Part shown: piece by piece, positions 1-7,730 of the stretch
Layout of the letters: each line of letters starts with the position of its first letter
Numbering within the stretch: the first letter of the stretch is position 1
NCBI GenBank assembly: GCA_910589195.1
Contig: CAJUTC010000067.1
Coordinates: 1-11,709, forward strand
Length of the DNA: 11,709 nt
Origin: an uncultured Lachnospiraceae bacterium
Lineage (GTDB): Bacteria > Bacillota > Clostridia > Lachnospirales > Lachnospiraceae
Reading direction: 5' to 3'
Notes under the pieces: generated by a model
Database searches by the model: none
Seen by the model: the letters and a program-made list of their open reading frames with translations, nothing else
What the model was told of the DNA's origin: nothing
Translations under genes and position numbers: made by a program

Positions 1-51
1 AGCAGAGGACTGAAAATCCTCGTGTCACTGGTTCGATTCCGGTTCTGGGCA
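1..51 (+). tRNA. tRNA-Phe (anticodon GAA), 5' end cut off by the window edge
   Basis: The visible part starts in the D-arm. The anticodon stem GAGGA/TCCTC encloses the loop CTGAAAA, giving anticodon GAA (Phe). A five-base variable region and a T-arm ACTGG-TTCGATT-CCGGT follow. The 3' acceptor strand TCTGGGC plus discriminator A ends at 51. The next bases are CT, so CCA is not encoded and must be added after transcription. The missing 5' acceptor strand should read GCCCAGA. Confidence 0.93.
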
Positions 52-52
52 C

Positions 53-68
53 TGTATCATATGATACA
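53..68. repeat. 16-base perfect palindrome between two tRNA genes
   Basis: TGTATCATATGATACA is its own reverse complement. It fills most of the spacer between tRNA-Phe and tRNA-Gly, beginning two bases after the discriminator of tRNA-Phe. It could be a processing hairpin in the tRNA precursor, a protein-binding site, or chance in AT-rich spacer. Nothing in the sequence decides between these. Confidence 0.6.
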
Positions 69-83
69 ATTTCATATATGTTT

Positions 84-154
84 GCGGGTGTAGTTCAATG
101 GTAGAACACTAGCCTTCCAAGCTAGATACGTGGGTTCGATTCCCATCACCCGCT
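84..154 (+). tRNA. tRNA-Gly (anticodon UCC)
   Basis: This is a complete 71-base cloverleaf. The acceptor GCGGGTG pairs with CACCCGC (147-153) and the discriminator is T154. The anticodon stem CTAGC/GCTAG encloses the loop CTTCCAA, giving anticodon TCC (Gly). The T-arm TGGG-TTCGATT-CCCA is canonical. CCA is not encoded. It lies 32 bases after tRNA-Phe on the same strand and is probably part of the same tRNA transcript. Confidence 0.97.
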
Positions 155-165
155 TATTATTTTGT

Positions 166-200
166 GCGGAGCTCTTGTTTATGAAGGTTCCGCTATTTTT
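166..200 (+). terminator. Possible intrinsic terminator of the tRNA cluster
   Basis: GCGGAGCT (166-173) pairs with GGTTCCGC (186-193), giving eight pairs of which two are G-U, around a 12-base loop. TATTTTT follows. It lies 12 bases after tRNA-Gly, where the tRNA transcript should end. The stem is only moderately strong, so this is a plausible rather than certain terminator. Confidence 0.5.
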
Positions 201-309
201 ATGTACCAGGGTCTTAGTATTTCTTCCGTTTTATCTGTATTTTATCCAAAAATCAATTGGTTTCCTGATAATTTTTGATAAATTTCTGCTATGGCAACCA
301 TATTTCCTG

Positions 310-338
310 TTGTCAATTAGCAAAAATCTCAGTATAAT
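310..338 (+). promoter_or_regulatory. Sigma-A type promoter for the hybrid histidine kinase
   Basis: A -35 box TTGTCA (310-315) and a perfect -10 box TATAAT (333-338) are separated by 17 bases. The predicted start near 345 gives an untranslated leader of about 93 bases before the TTG start at 438. The position, between the tRNA cluster and the kinase, fits an independent transcription unit. No clear riboswitch or long operator is visible in the leader. Confidence 0.7.
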
Positions 339-423
339 AAAGAAATATAATAAACAATATTAACGAAGTATCGGATCGGTTATAAAAGTGGTTCAAACCG
401 CCAATGCATCGTTTTAGGAATAT

Positions 424-432
424 GGGAGGCGG
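424..432 (+). promoter_or_regulatory. Ribosome binding site that supports a TTG start
   Basis: GGGAGGCGG ends five bases before TTG at 438. The first in-frame ATG (450) would be 17 bases downstream of this site, which is too far for good pairing. The TTG start is therefore preferred. Confidence 0.7.
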
Positions 433-437
433 AAAAA

Positions 438-2612
438 TTGAATAACCCAATGGATTTTGACTCCGACTTAATAAAATATTTATTATCCCAAGATTCTGAT
501 CATCAGCTTGCCGTCCCCACCAAAAAGCTATTTGATAAAATGCCTGGCGGGTTTTTTATCTATCACGCCGATGATACGGAGCAGCTTTTATACGTTAACC
601 AGGCCTTAATTCGCATCTTTAATTGTGATACCTTGGAGGAATTTCAGGAATTAACGGGAAATTCTTTCCGTGGTATCGTACATCCGGATGATCTGGAGGC
701 AGTGGAAAAAAGTATACAGGAACAAATTGCCCACAGCCAATATGATTTGGATTATGTAGAATACCGCATTATCCAAAAAGGCGGGGGAATCCGTTGGGTT
801 GAGGATTATGGCCATTTTGTCCACAGCCCGGAATACGGCGATTTTTTCTATGTATTTGTAGGGGATGCCACAGAAAAGCGGTTACGCAGCCTGGAAGAAA
901 AAGCAGCTATATTAAATGAGAAGAAAAAAAGCGAGCTGCTGCTGCAAAAGCAAATCCAGCAGTACAGCAAAGAGCTAAACGCCACAAATGACGCCCTTCT
1001 TCAGCGTCTGTATCTAATTGAAGGCCTCAGCATCGATTATGAATCGATTTTTTACGGGGATTTGGAAATGGATCTTCTGTATCCCTATCGAATCAGCACA
1101 CGGGTGAAAGAACATTTTGAAAATGGGCCGTTTGTCCAGACATTTTCTGAATTTCATTCCAACTATACGGAAACCTGGGTAGCGCCATCGGATCGGGAAC
1201 TGCTGCGTCAAGCGATTTCTCCTGATTATATCCGGGAACAATTATCGCTGAAAAAAAGTTTTTATGTTAATTACCGCATCATTGGCGATCACACAGCCGA
1301 ATACCTGCAGCTTCGGATTGTAAAGGCTAAGGACGAAAATCAGGTTTCCCGGATTGTTCTCGGCTACCGAAGTGTTGATCATGAAATCCGTCATGAAATG
1401 GAACAAAACCAGTTGTTGGAACATGCGTTAAATCAGGCAAAATCCGCAATTCTGGCAAAAGATGCCTTTCTGGCTAATATGTCCCATGACATTCGGACTC
1501 CTATGAACGCAATAATCGGATTTACTGCCCTTGCCAAAAAAAATATCCATAACCAGGACAAGCTTCTGGAATACTTGGATAAAACGGAAACCGCTTCCAA
1601 TCAATTGCTGCGGCTAATTAACGATGTGCTGGAGTTTTCCCAGATTGATGCCGGAAATATTAGTATAGAAGAAAGCGAATGCAGCCTTCTGGAAGTTCTT
1701 TACGAAATTCAAAACGCTGCCCTTATTCCGGCTGCTGACAAAAACCTAACCTTTACCCTGGACACCTCCCAGTTAAAGCATCCAGATGTTTTCTGTGATC
1801 GTCCAAAGCTGTGCCATATCCTGTCACAGCTTGTAAATAACGCAGTGAAATATACGGAACCAGGCGGGCAGGTAACGGTTTCAGCCATCGAAAAAGTAAT
1901 GCCCACAAAAGATTACAGCACCTTCCAATTTATTATTTCTGATACAGGAATCGGGATCAGCAAAGATTTTCTGGAACATATTTTCGAACCCTTCGAGCGG
2001 CAGAAAAACACCACCTTAAGCGGCATTCAGGGAACCGGTCTAGGTCTTACTATTGCCAATAATATTGCGGAAATTTTAGGCGGAACCATCGAAATCACCA
2101 GTACCATCGGAAAAGGAAGCTGCTTTACGATTACATTAGGAATCCGGCTGCAAAACCCGGAAAAAGATTATCCGGATGAAGCCGAGAATTTTCTTTCCAG
2201 TTTTCAGTCACCACAGAAAATCCTAATTGTAGAAGATAATGAAATTAATCTGGAAATCGAAACAGAGCTTTTAGAAGATTCCGGCTTCATCGTGGATACC
2301 GCTGTAGACGGCAGCATCGCTGTGAAAAAGGTAGAACAGTCACAGCCAGGCGAATACTTCCTGATTCTTATGGATATCCAAATGCCGGTTATGGATGGCC
2401 ACCAGGCAACCCTGGCTATCCGTGCCCTTCCAGATCCAGTATTGTCAAAAATTCCCATTATTGCGCTATCCGCCAATGCCTTCGAACAGGATAAGCGGAA
2501 GTCTATGGAATGCGGAATGAACGCCCATCTCGCAAAGCCGATTGATCTGCCCCTGCTGTTAAAGCTAATCGAAAAAATCGCCGGGCAAACTGACGTTTCC
2601 TGGAACCAGTAA
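438..2612 (+). CDS. Soluble PAS-domain hybrid sensor histidine kinase
   Basis: This 724-residue cytoplasmic signalling kinase has no signal peptide or membrane segment, so it probably senses an internal or diffusible cue. Residues about 35-150 form a PAS domain (FRGIVHPDDL, FYVFVGDATEKR). A coiled linker and a divergent PAS-like region (about 195-320) follow. The HisKA motif MSHDIRTPMN carries the phospho-acceptor His350. The ATPase domain has an N-box (N467/N468), DTGIG (from D502) and GTGLGL (from G532). A C-terminal receiver domain has the acidic pair E599/D600, phospho-acceptor Asp646 and Lys700. All catalytic residues are present, so phosphate should pass from His350 to Asp646. No histidine-phosphotransfer protein or separate response regulator lies nearby, so its output is unknown. 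The start is TTG, supported by an upstream GGGAGGCGG. The family assignment is firm; the stimulus is not inferable. Confidence 0.94.
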   Translation: MNNPMDFDSDLIKYLLSQDSDHQLAVPTKKLFDKMPGGFFIYHADDTEQLLYVNQALIRIFNCDTLEEFQELTGNSFRGIVHPDDLEAVEKSIQEQIAHSQYDLDYVEYRIIQKGGGIRWVEDYGHFVHSPEYGDFFYVFVGDATEKRLRSLEEKAAILNEKKKSELLLQKQIQQYSKELNATNDALLQRLYLIEGLSIDYESIFYGDLEMDLLYPYRISTRVKEHFENGPFVQTFSEFHSNYTETWVAPSDRELLRQAISPDYIREQLSLKKSFYVNYRIIGDHTAEYLQLRIVKAKDENQVSRIVLGYRSVDHEIRHEMEQNQLLEHALNQAKSAILAKDAFLANMSHDIRTPMNAIIGFTALAKKNIHNQDKLLEYLDKTETASNQLLRLINDVLEFSQIDAGNISIEESECSLLEVLYEIQNAALIPAADKNLTFTLDTSQLKHPDVFCDRPKLCHILSQLVNNAVKYTEPGGQVTVSAIEKVMPTKDYSTFQFIISDTGIGISKDFLEHIFEPFERQKNTTLSGIQGTGLGLTIANNIAEILGGTIEITSTIGKGSCFTITLGIRLQNPEKDYPDEAENFLSSFQSPQKILIVEDNEINLEIETELLEDSGFIVDTAVDGSIAVKKVEQSQPGEYFLILMDIQMPVMDGHQATLAIRALPDPVLSKIPIIALSANAFEQDKRKSMECGMNAHLAKPIDLPLLLKLIEKIAGQTDVSWNQ

Positions 2613-2628
2613 GAGTAAAGTAAGAGTA
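2608..2628 (+). repeat. Tandem 11-mer over the kinase stop codon
   Basis: AGTAAGAGTA occurs at 2608-2617 and again at 2619-2628, separated by one A. The first copy contains the kinase TAA stop, and the second begins just after the gene. This looks like a simple tandem duplication (replication slippage). No function is evident. Confidence 0.7.
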
Positions 2629-2645
2629 GTATCACCAGTAACCTC

Positions 2646-2663
2646 GTGCCCTGCTTAGGGCAC
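2646..2663. other. Short perfect hairpin between convergent genes
   Basis: GTGCCCT and AGGGCAC form a perfect 7-bp GC-rich stem around the loop GCTT. It lies 33 bases after the kinase stop. Neither strand has a T-run after it, so it does not meet the usual intrinsic-terminator pattern. It could still act as an mRNA 3'-end stabiliser or weak terminator. Confidence 0.5.
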
Positions 2664-2666
2664 CTC

Positions 2667-2769
2667 CAGGAATGATAGGGGATACACAGAAACCGTACTG
2701 CCAAACCATCCATTTTTAAAAACGGAAAAGCTGCAAACTACGGAATCCTTGTATCCCCTGGATTTCCTG
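2667..2769. repeat. 103-base interrupted inverted repeat in the kinase/recQ convergent gap
   Basis: Three nested arms pair in order. CAGGAA (2667-2672) pairs with TTCCTG (2764-2769). AGGGGATACA (2677-2686) pairs with TGTATCCCCT (2750-2759). CCGTA (2693-2697) pairs with TACGG (2739-2743). The two outer arms are each separated by exactly four unmatched bases, giving a symmetric internal loop, and the centre is A/T rich. An RNA from either strand could fold into one long stem. It might be a 3'-end element shared by the convergent transcripts, a small structured RNA, or a small palindromic repeat element. I recognise no known RNA family. Confidence 0.6.
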
Positions 2770-2824
2770 TGGATTTTATTCTTAGTCAAAAGTCGGCTTT
2801 GCTGCAGGCCATATGTTTTACCCT

Positions 2825-4684
2825 CTAGCCGTTTCCCAATGAAAAACTGCTAATACAGGCTAAAAACCTGTCGCCGTATTTCTCAAATTTAAACTGTCCC
2901 ACGCCGGACACTGTCATCATTTCCTCTTTTGTTTTTGGCTTCACCAGGCACATGTGGGTCAGCGTTTTATCCGAGAACACAATGTAGGGCGGAACCTTCT
3001 CCTCCCTTGCGATTTCCAGCCTGAGAGCCCGTAATTTTTCAAACAAGCTTTCTTCCTTTTCTGTAAATGTGCCTTCCTGGAAAGAATCTTTTTTGCTGGT
3101 CTTGCCCTTATCTTGCCCCTTCTTTCCCTGTTTGGAGGATTCCTTTGCCAATTTCATTATAATCTGGCTGTCCTCTTTCATAACATGGCCAGATTGTTCC
3201 GTCAGCTTTACGATCCCATAGTCATCTTCTGTAACAAACAAATATCCATTTAGCCGCAGATGGTTTAGCACCTGCCGGATTCGGTATACTGGCATTTGAC
3301 GCAATGTGCCGTAATAGGGGTTTCCATCCATCCTGTAACTTTTAATCTTGGCTGTATTGGCCCCATGTACCGTATCAATAATGACTGTAGTCCCGTACCG
3401 CTGCCTGCTGCTTTCCACACACCCAACCAACGCCTTGGCAATTTCTGTTACATCCGTTTTTTCAAATTGAGTGAAACAATTAGAACAGTTCCCACAGTAA
3501 TTACTGCCATATTCTCCAAAATATTTTAATATGTAGTCCCTTAAGCATTCATTTGTAAAACAATAGAACGTCATTTTCCTAAGCCGTTCCTGGTCACGTT
3601 CTTTTATTATCAGCCTTGTCGCGGCATCAAAGTCTTGATTATCCTGATTGTTGTCAATAAGCAGTTGGTTGGTAATCACATCCTTGCTGCTATAATACAA
3701 AATACACTCTGCCGGTTCCCCGTCACGGCCTGCGCGTCCTGCTTCCTGGTAATACGATTCGATATTCTTAGGCATCCCATAATGTAGCACAAAACGCACA
3801 TTTGATTTATCGATCCCCATGCCAAACGCAGACGTGCAGACAATGAGCGGTACTCTGTCATAAATAAAATCATCCTGGTTTTTTCTTCTCTCTTCGTCGC
3901 TTAAACCGGCATGGTATCTGGTTACCAAAAAACCATCTTTGATCAAACGTCCGCATATTTCCTCCACCTGTTTGCGTGTTAAACAGTAAATAATGCCGCT
4001 ATCTTTTTGGTGGGTTTCCAGGTAATTTTTGATTGCGCCATACCTGTCCTTGCCTGCCACAACGCCAAAATATAAATTGCTGCGGTCAAATCCTGTGGTC
4101 ATTACCATAGGATTTTCTAATTGCAGGATATCAATAATATCATCCCGTACTTCTTTCGTAGCAGTGGCCGTAAACGCGCTTACAACTGGACGCTTTGGAA
4201 GCTTTTTAATAAACTCCACTATTTTCAGGTAGCTTGGCCTGAAATCCTGCCCCCATTGGGATACGCAATGAGCCTCATCCACTGCTACCATAGAAATTTT
4301 GCTGTTTATGGCAAAATCCAAAAACTCCTCTGTCACTAACCGCTCCGGCGCCACATAAATAATCGGATAGCGCCCCTGCCTCGCAAAGTTAAGCGCTTTA
4401 TAATACTGATTTACCGTCAATGAACTATTTAAAAAAGCAGCATGTATCCCTGCCTGATTCAAGCTTCCCACCTGATCCTTCATTAACGAAATCAAAGGGG
4501 AAATTACCAAAGTAATCCCATTCATTAATAATGCAGGTATCTGGTAACATAAGGATTTCCCGGCACCGGTAGGCATAATGCCTACCGTATCCTTTCCCTC
4601 CAAAATATGATCAATCAAGTTTTCTTGAGCATTCCGGAAGGTATCATATCCAAAATATTTTTTTAATATTCCAAATTTATCCAC
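2825..4684 (-). CDS. recQ: ATP-dependent DNA helicase RecQ
   Basis: This 3'-to-5' DNA helicase acts in recombination repair and restart of stalled forks. Its 619 residues are close to the 609 of E. coli RecQ. Helicase domain 1 has Walker A GAGKS (Lys43) and the DEAH box at 136-139. Helicase domain 2 carries QEAGRAGRDG. The RecQ C-terminal region has cysteines at 380, 397, 400 and 403, the same positions as the zinc ligands of the E. coli enzyme. A lysine-rich linker (about 505-540) leads to a C-terminal HRDC domain (ending SGVGQFKFEKYGDRF). The start is GTG at 4684, chosen because the N-terminus KYFGYDTFRNAQ matches the family; the ribosome site upstream is weak (AGGA, 13 bases away). It lies 121 bases after telA on the same strand. 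A TATAAT at 4749-4754 on the - strand could be its own -10 box, but the -35 is poor. It looks like a housekeeping gene. Confidence 0.97.
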   Translation of the reverse strand: MDKFGILKKYFGYDTFRNAQENLIDHILEGKDTVGIMPTGAGKSLCYQIPALLMNGITLVISPLISLMKDQVGSLNQAGIHAAFLNSSLTVNQYYKALNFARQGRYPIIYVAPERLVTEEFLDFAINSKISMVAVDEAHCVSQWGQDFRPSYLKIVEFIKKLPKRPVVSAFTATATKEVRDDIIDILQLENPMVMTTGFDRSNLYFGVVAGKDRYGAIKNYLETHQKDSGIIYCLTRKQVEEICGRLIKDGFLVTRYHAGLSDEERRKNQDDFIYDRVPLIVCTSAFGMGIDKSNVRFVLHYGMPKNIESYYQEAGRAGRDGEPAECILYYSSKDVITNQLLIDNNQDNQDFDAATRLIIKERDQERLRKMTFYCFTNECLRDYILKYFGEYGSNYCGNCSNCFTQFEKTDVTEIAKALVGCVESSRQRYGTTVIIDTVHGANTAKIKSYRMDGNPYYGTLRQMPVYRIRQVLNHLRLNGYLFVTEDDYGIVKLTEQSGHVMKEDSQIIMKLAKESSKQGKKGQDKGKTSKKDSFQEGTFTEKEESLFEKLRALRLEIAREEKVPPYIVFSDKTLTHMCLVKPKTKEEMMTVSGVGQFKFEKYGDRFLACISSFSLGNG

Positions 4685-4805
4685 TATAATGATTCTGTCC
4701 TTTTCCCTGTTGCTTCAACGCTTTTGCAGCCTTTTCTGATTCATTGCTATTATAATAATGGCAATGGAATGTGTAGCAGAAGGCAAATTTCATGCGCGCA
4801 ACGGA

Positions 4806-6005
4806 TCAAACCGTTTTTTCACGCCGCTCCCTTGTACTCATAGCCAAAAGCTTTTGCCTTAAATCATCTTCAATCTGCCTCAGCTCCTGCTCCGCGCTGC
4901 GACGCTTCGCACGGCCTTCCTCCTGAATCTTCATTACCTCATCTAAGGTAGATATTAATTGCTGGTTGGTCTGCTTCAATGTTTCCATATCCACAATCCC
5001 CCGCTCGGATTCTCTGGCGGTTTCAATGGTTGCGGTTTTCAGCATTTGGGCATTCTTTTTTAAAAGCTCATTGGTTGTATCTGATACCTGCTTCTGCACC
5101 TTGGCTGCTTTTGCAGAGTGGCTTAACCCCACCGCCAAAACCATTTGCGTTTTCCACAGTGGAATGGTATTGACTAACGTAGACTGAATTTTCTCAGACA
5201 TCATGGCATCGTTATTCTGGATCATCCGGATCTGTGGCGCCATCTGCAGCGATACCATTCTGGTAAGTTCCAAATCATGGATCTTTTTCTCAAATCGGCT
5301 GCACAGACCTGCCAGGTCATTGGCTGCCTGGGTATCCTCCGGAAGGCCGGTTGCGTTTGCTTTCTCCACTGCCCTAGGAAGTTGGTTTTCCATGGTTTCT
5401 TTAAGCTTCTTCTTTCCCGCCAAAATATACATGGAAAGCTCTTTCAGATAAGTAAGATTAATCTGGTACATCCGATCCATCGTAGCTACGTCTTTCAGCA
5501 GCCGGATCTGATGGCCTTCCAGCACTTTACATACTTTATTAATATGGTTCTCTGCCTTCTCATACTTTCCTTTCATATCGGACAGACGTTTTCCATTTTT
5601 CCGAAAAATTCCCAGAAATCCCTTTTCCTCTTCCTCCACTTCCATAGTTTTCAGCTCGCCAACTACCTCAGCCAGCATCTGGCCGATCTCTCCCAGATCC
5701 TTAGTTTTCATATGCCCTATGGCACTTTCTGAAAAATCGGCAATCTTTTTCTGGGCTCCCGCGCCAAACTGCAGTACCATATTGGAATTATTCAGATCAA
5801 TCTTTGCCGCAAACTCATCTACCATTTTCTGTTCTTTGGGGCTTAACGTTACCTCTGGCACTTCTTCCGGCTTCTGCTTTTCTGTCGGTTCCGGCTCGGA
5901 AACCGCCATTTCCTGTTTTTCCTCATTGGAAAATGGGGCAAAGGTTAATTCTGGTTCTCCTTCTGTCTGAAAATCCATCACTGGCAAATCTGATTTTTGT
6001 TCCAT
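4806..6005 (-). CDS. telA: TelA-family protein (toxic anion resistance / YaaN-like)
   Basis: This 399-residue, mostly helical soluble protein has an acidic, proline-rich N-terminus of about 60 residues. The TelA-family body follows (PKEQKMVDEFAAKIDL, FGAGAQKKIADFSE, then MDRMYQINLTYLKELSMYI and LWKTQMVLAVGLSHSAKAAK). The C-terminus is a charged coiled coil ending in basic residues. There is no signal peptide or membrane segment. The family was named for plasmid tellurite resistance, but chromosomal members such as B. subtilis YaaN have no settled role. The neighbouring XpaC-family gene upstream repeats the xpaC-yaaN pairing of Bacillus, so the two probably act together, with TelA on the cytoplasmic side. 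A good promoter lies 45-73 bases upstream of the ATG. The ribosome site is unclear (AGAGAGATAGG). Family is sure; function is inferred. Confidence 0.92.
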   Translation of the reverse strand: MEQKSDLPVMDFQTEGEPELTFAPFSNEEKQEMAVSEPEPTEKQKPEEVPEVTLSPKEQKMVDEFAAKIDLNNSNMVLQFGAGAQKKIADFSESAIGHMKTKDLGEIGQMLAEVVGELKTMEVEEEEKGFLGIFRKNGKRLSDMKGKYEKAENHINKVCKVLEGHQIRLLKDVATMDRMYQINLTYLKELSMYILAGKKKLKETMENQLPRAVEKANATGLPEDTQAANDLAGLCSRFEKKIHDLELTRMVSLQMAPQIRMIQNNDAMMSEKIQSTLVNTIPLWKTQMVLAVGLSHSAKAAKVQKQVSDTTNELLKKNAQMLKTATIETARESERGIVDMETLKQTNQQLISTLDEVMKIQEEGRAKRRSAEQELRQIEDDLRQKLLAMSTRERREKTV

Positions 6006-6049
6006 ATCCTATCTCTCTTTTCTGTTATCCCGCAATATTTTTCTGATTT

Positions 6050-6078
6050 ATTATCTCTTACCGCCATTTCTATTTCAA
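6050..6078 (-). promoter_or_regulatory. Sigma-A type promoter for telA
   Basis: On the - strand, TTGAAA (6078 to 6073) and GATAAT (6055 to 6050) are separated by 17 bases, each one base off consensus. Transcription would begin near 6043, leaving a leader of about 38 bases. This gives telA, and perhaps recQ behind it, expression independent of xpaC. Confidence 0.6.
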
Positions 6079-6116
6079 CATGCCTTAACATTGATTTTTG
6101 CAAAATGTGGGGCATG
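6079..6116. promoter_or_regulatory. Inverted repeat abutting the telA -35 box, possible operator
   Basis: CATGCC (6079-6084) pairs with GGCATG (6111-6116). Inside it, ACATT (6088-6092) pairs with AATGT (6104-6108). The left arm touches the -35 hexamer of the telA promoter. No T-run follows on either strand, so it is not an evident terminator for xpaC. The position suits an activator or repressor site, but this is inference from spacing alone. The rest of the 234-base gap between xpaC and telA holds no gene that I can support. Confidence 0.35.
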
Positions 6117-6239
6117 CACAGCCAGGTATTGATCTAAATCGGGCAGACCTACTGTTCTTGCTCTGGCCGAACGAAAGGCAGCAGGCAAAGCCGGGTTTAA
6201 AAAATGGCAGAAACAATGTTCCGGCGTTTTCATATTCCG

Positions 6240-7583
6240 TCAAACAAAATCGGACTCTGTCAACCCTTCTCTTGCCAGCATGGACTGAAGCACGGACGCG
6301 TCTGTCAGCACATCAAATGCAGCATCCTGATACAGGTCGTCTAAAAGCTTTTCAAATGCGCCATTAATGGTATCCATGGTCTGCAGGATCTCCTTCTTCG
6401 CATGTTTCACATTTTCTCCCGGAAATTCCACCTGGGAAAACTCCTGGTACGCTGCTGCCAGCTTTACTGTAGTTGGCAGATAGTATTCCATAAAGCGTTC
6501 CATTTCATCCAACTGCTCCGGATACTTTTCCAATGCGGCAAACAGCCGCTCCAGTACAATGTCCAGCCTGAGAAGTTTCTCTCTCATAATAGTTTCTTCC
6601 TCGTTTTGTCCCTTCATAGCTTCCCGGATCCCATCTAGCTGATCCATATACTCTCTGCCCCGGTCTATGGCTTCGCCGGCAGGCGACTGCCCGATTTCCC
6701 CTTCTTTTGCTTCCCTTTCTTTTGCTTCTCTTGCCTGCTTGTCCTCTTTTTCCTTTCTTTCCTGTTGAATCGGGTCTTCCTGACTATCCACATCGGAAGC
6801 TTTCCAGAATTTCCATATCCCGTTCTTCCCTCTCTCCTGCTTCTGATACAGCTTCTCCTGGCGCTGCCGTTCGTTCAAGGCATCCTGCGCCATTCGGTAC
6901 TGCTGATAGGTTTCTTCATCTAACATCAGACAGGTTCCCTGATCATCCATTCTGGCATCCGGAAGCATCCCCAGCTCCAGCATTTTCTTCATATCTTTTC
7001 GTACATAAGGCAAGCTTTTAGCGGCACTTCTTCCAAGCTGCTCAAGTCCGCAGTAAGGCTTCCCCTGGCGTTTCAATTCGTTTACGTATGTTTTCAGCCT
7101 TCCGATTCTTCCATTGTTCCGGACTCCAAGTCCAAGCATGACCAGAAAACTGACCAGAACCATTCCGGAAGCCCCCGTGATCCACCATCCAAACGGATTG
7201 GAGCTGGCAACCAGCATTGTAACAACAGAAGCAGCTGTCAAAAAGCCAAACACACCGCTCCCAATGCTTCCAAACACCGCAAACAGGATACCAGATACCT
7301 TTCCCTTCCAATTTACTTTAATATTCAACGGGGCTGGTTTGGATAATCCGGACCGGTCTTTCTCCTCCCGGTCCTTTTTCCAGCTTGTTCTCATCCAATC
7401 GGCTTCTTCCAGACTGCTTTTATAGCTTTCTGCCTGTTTTTTCACCTCATCTAACGCAGCATTCACGGTGTTGCTGATGGTTTGGTTCAGCTTTCCAAAT
7501 TCCATGGAATGAAACGCATCTGTCACCGCACTGCGGATCCGCTCTCCGATATCTTCATTTCCCCTGGACTCCTGATTCTCCAT
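6240..7583 (-). CDS. xpaC: XpaC-family membrane protein (5-bromo-4-chloroindolyl phosphate hydrolysis family)
   Basis: This 447-residue protein is predicted to be anchored in the membrane. A helical N-terminus (FGKLNQTISNTVNAALDEVK) is followed by two hydrophobic segments at about 97-126 and 132-153. A conserved-looking region follows (YVRKDMKKMLELGMLPDARM, then DDQGTCLMLDEETYQQY). After a highly charged coil, the C-terminal part holds the XpaC signature (YYLPTTVKLAAAYQEF, then AFEKLLDDLY). The family name comes from a B. subtilis phenotype on a chromogenic phosphate; no phosphatase motif is visible and the true role is unknown. It is followed by telA, a known pairing. I place the start at ATG 7583, preceded by GGAGG four bases away. 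A GTG at 7598 is in frame, with its own purine-rich upstream sequence, and would add five residues. No convincing promoter is visible in the 132 bases between 7598 and the upstream gene. Confidence 0.82.
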   Translation of the reverse strand: MENQESRGNEDIGERIRSAVTDAFHSMEFGKLNQTISNTVNAALDEVKKQAESYKSSLEEADWMRTSWKKDREEKDRSGLSKPAPLNIKVNWKGKVSGILFAVFGSIGSGVFGFLTAASVVTMLVASSNPFGWWITGASGMVLVSFLVMLGLGVRNNGRIGRLKTYVNELKRQGKPYCGLEQLGRSAAKSLPYVRKDMKKMLELGMLPDARMDDQGTCLMLDEETYQQYRMAQDALNERQRQEKLYQKQERGKNGIWKFWKASDVDSQEDPIQQERKEKEDKQAREAKEREAKEGEIGQSPAGEAIDRGREYMDQLDGIREAMKGQNEEETIMREKLLRLDIVLERLFAALEKYPEQLDEMERFMEYYLPTTVKLAAAYQEFSQVEFPGENVKHAKKEILQTMDTINGAFEKLLDDLYQDAAFDVLTDASVLQSMLAREGLTESDFV

Positions 7584-7730
7584 GATTCCTCCAATCACCT
7601 CCGTTCCTGCCCATTTAGTGAATATAATTTCCTTTTATCCAAAGCATTTTTCACCATTCATTTTGCCATTCTCCCTGGAGATTTTATTTTAAATCCTTTT
7701 CCTAAATTTTCCCTCAAAATATAGGGATTG

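Noticed and set aside
130..363. 77-codon + strand frame beginning inside tRNA-Gly
   Set aside because: Its ATG lies in the T-arm region of the tRNA, there is no ribosome site, and it runs across a probable terminator and the kinase promoter. The protein is low-complexity Phe/Leu/Ile from AT-rich DNA.
2646..2663. GTGCCCT/AGGGCAC hairpin as an intrinsic terminator
   Set aside because: No T-run follows the stem on either strand, so I list it only as a hairpin.
2204..2713. 169-codon - strand frame overlapping the 3' end of the kinase
   Set aside because: It is antisense to the well-supported receiver domain of the kinase and has no recognisable domain.
5277..5732. 151-codon + strand frame within telA
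   Set aside because: It is antisense to telA, rich in Phe/Leu/His/Ser as expected of the opposite strand, with no ribosome site or family.
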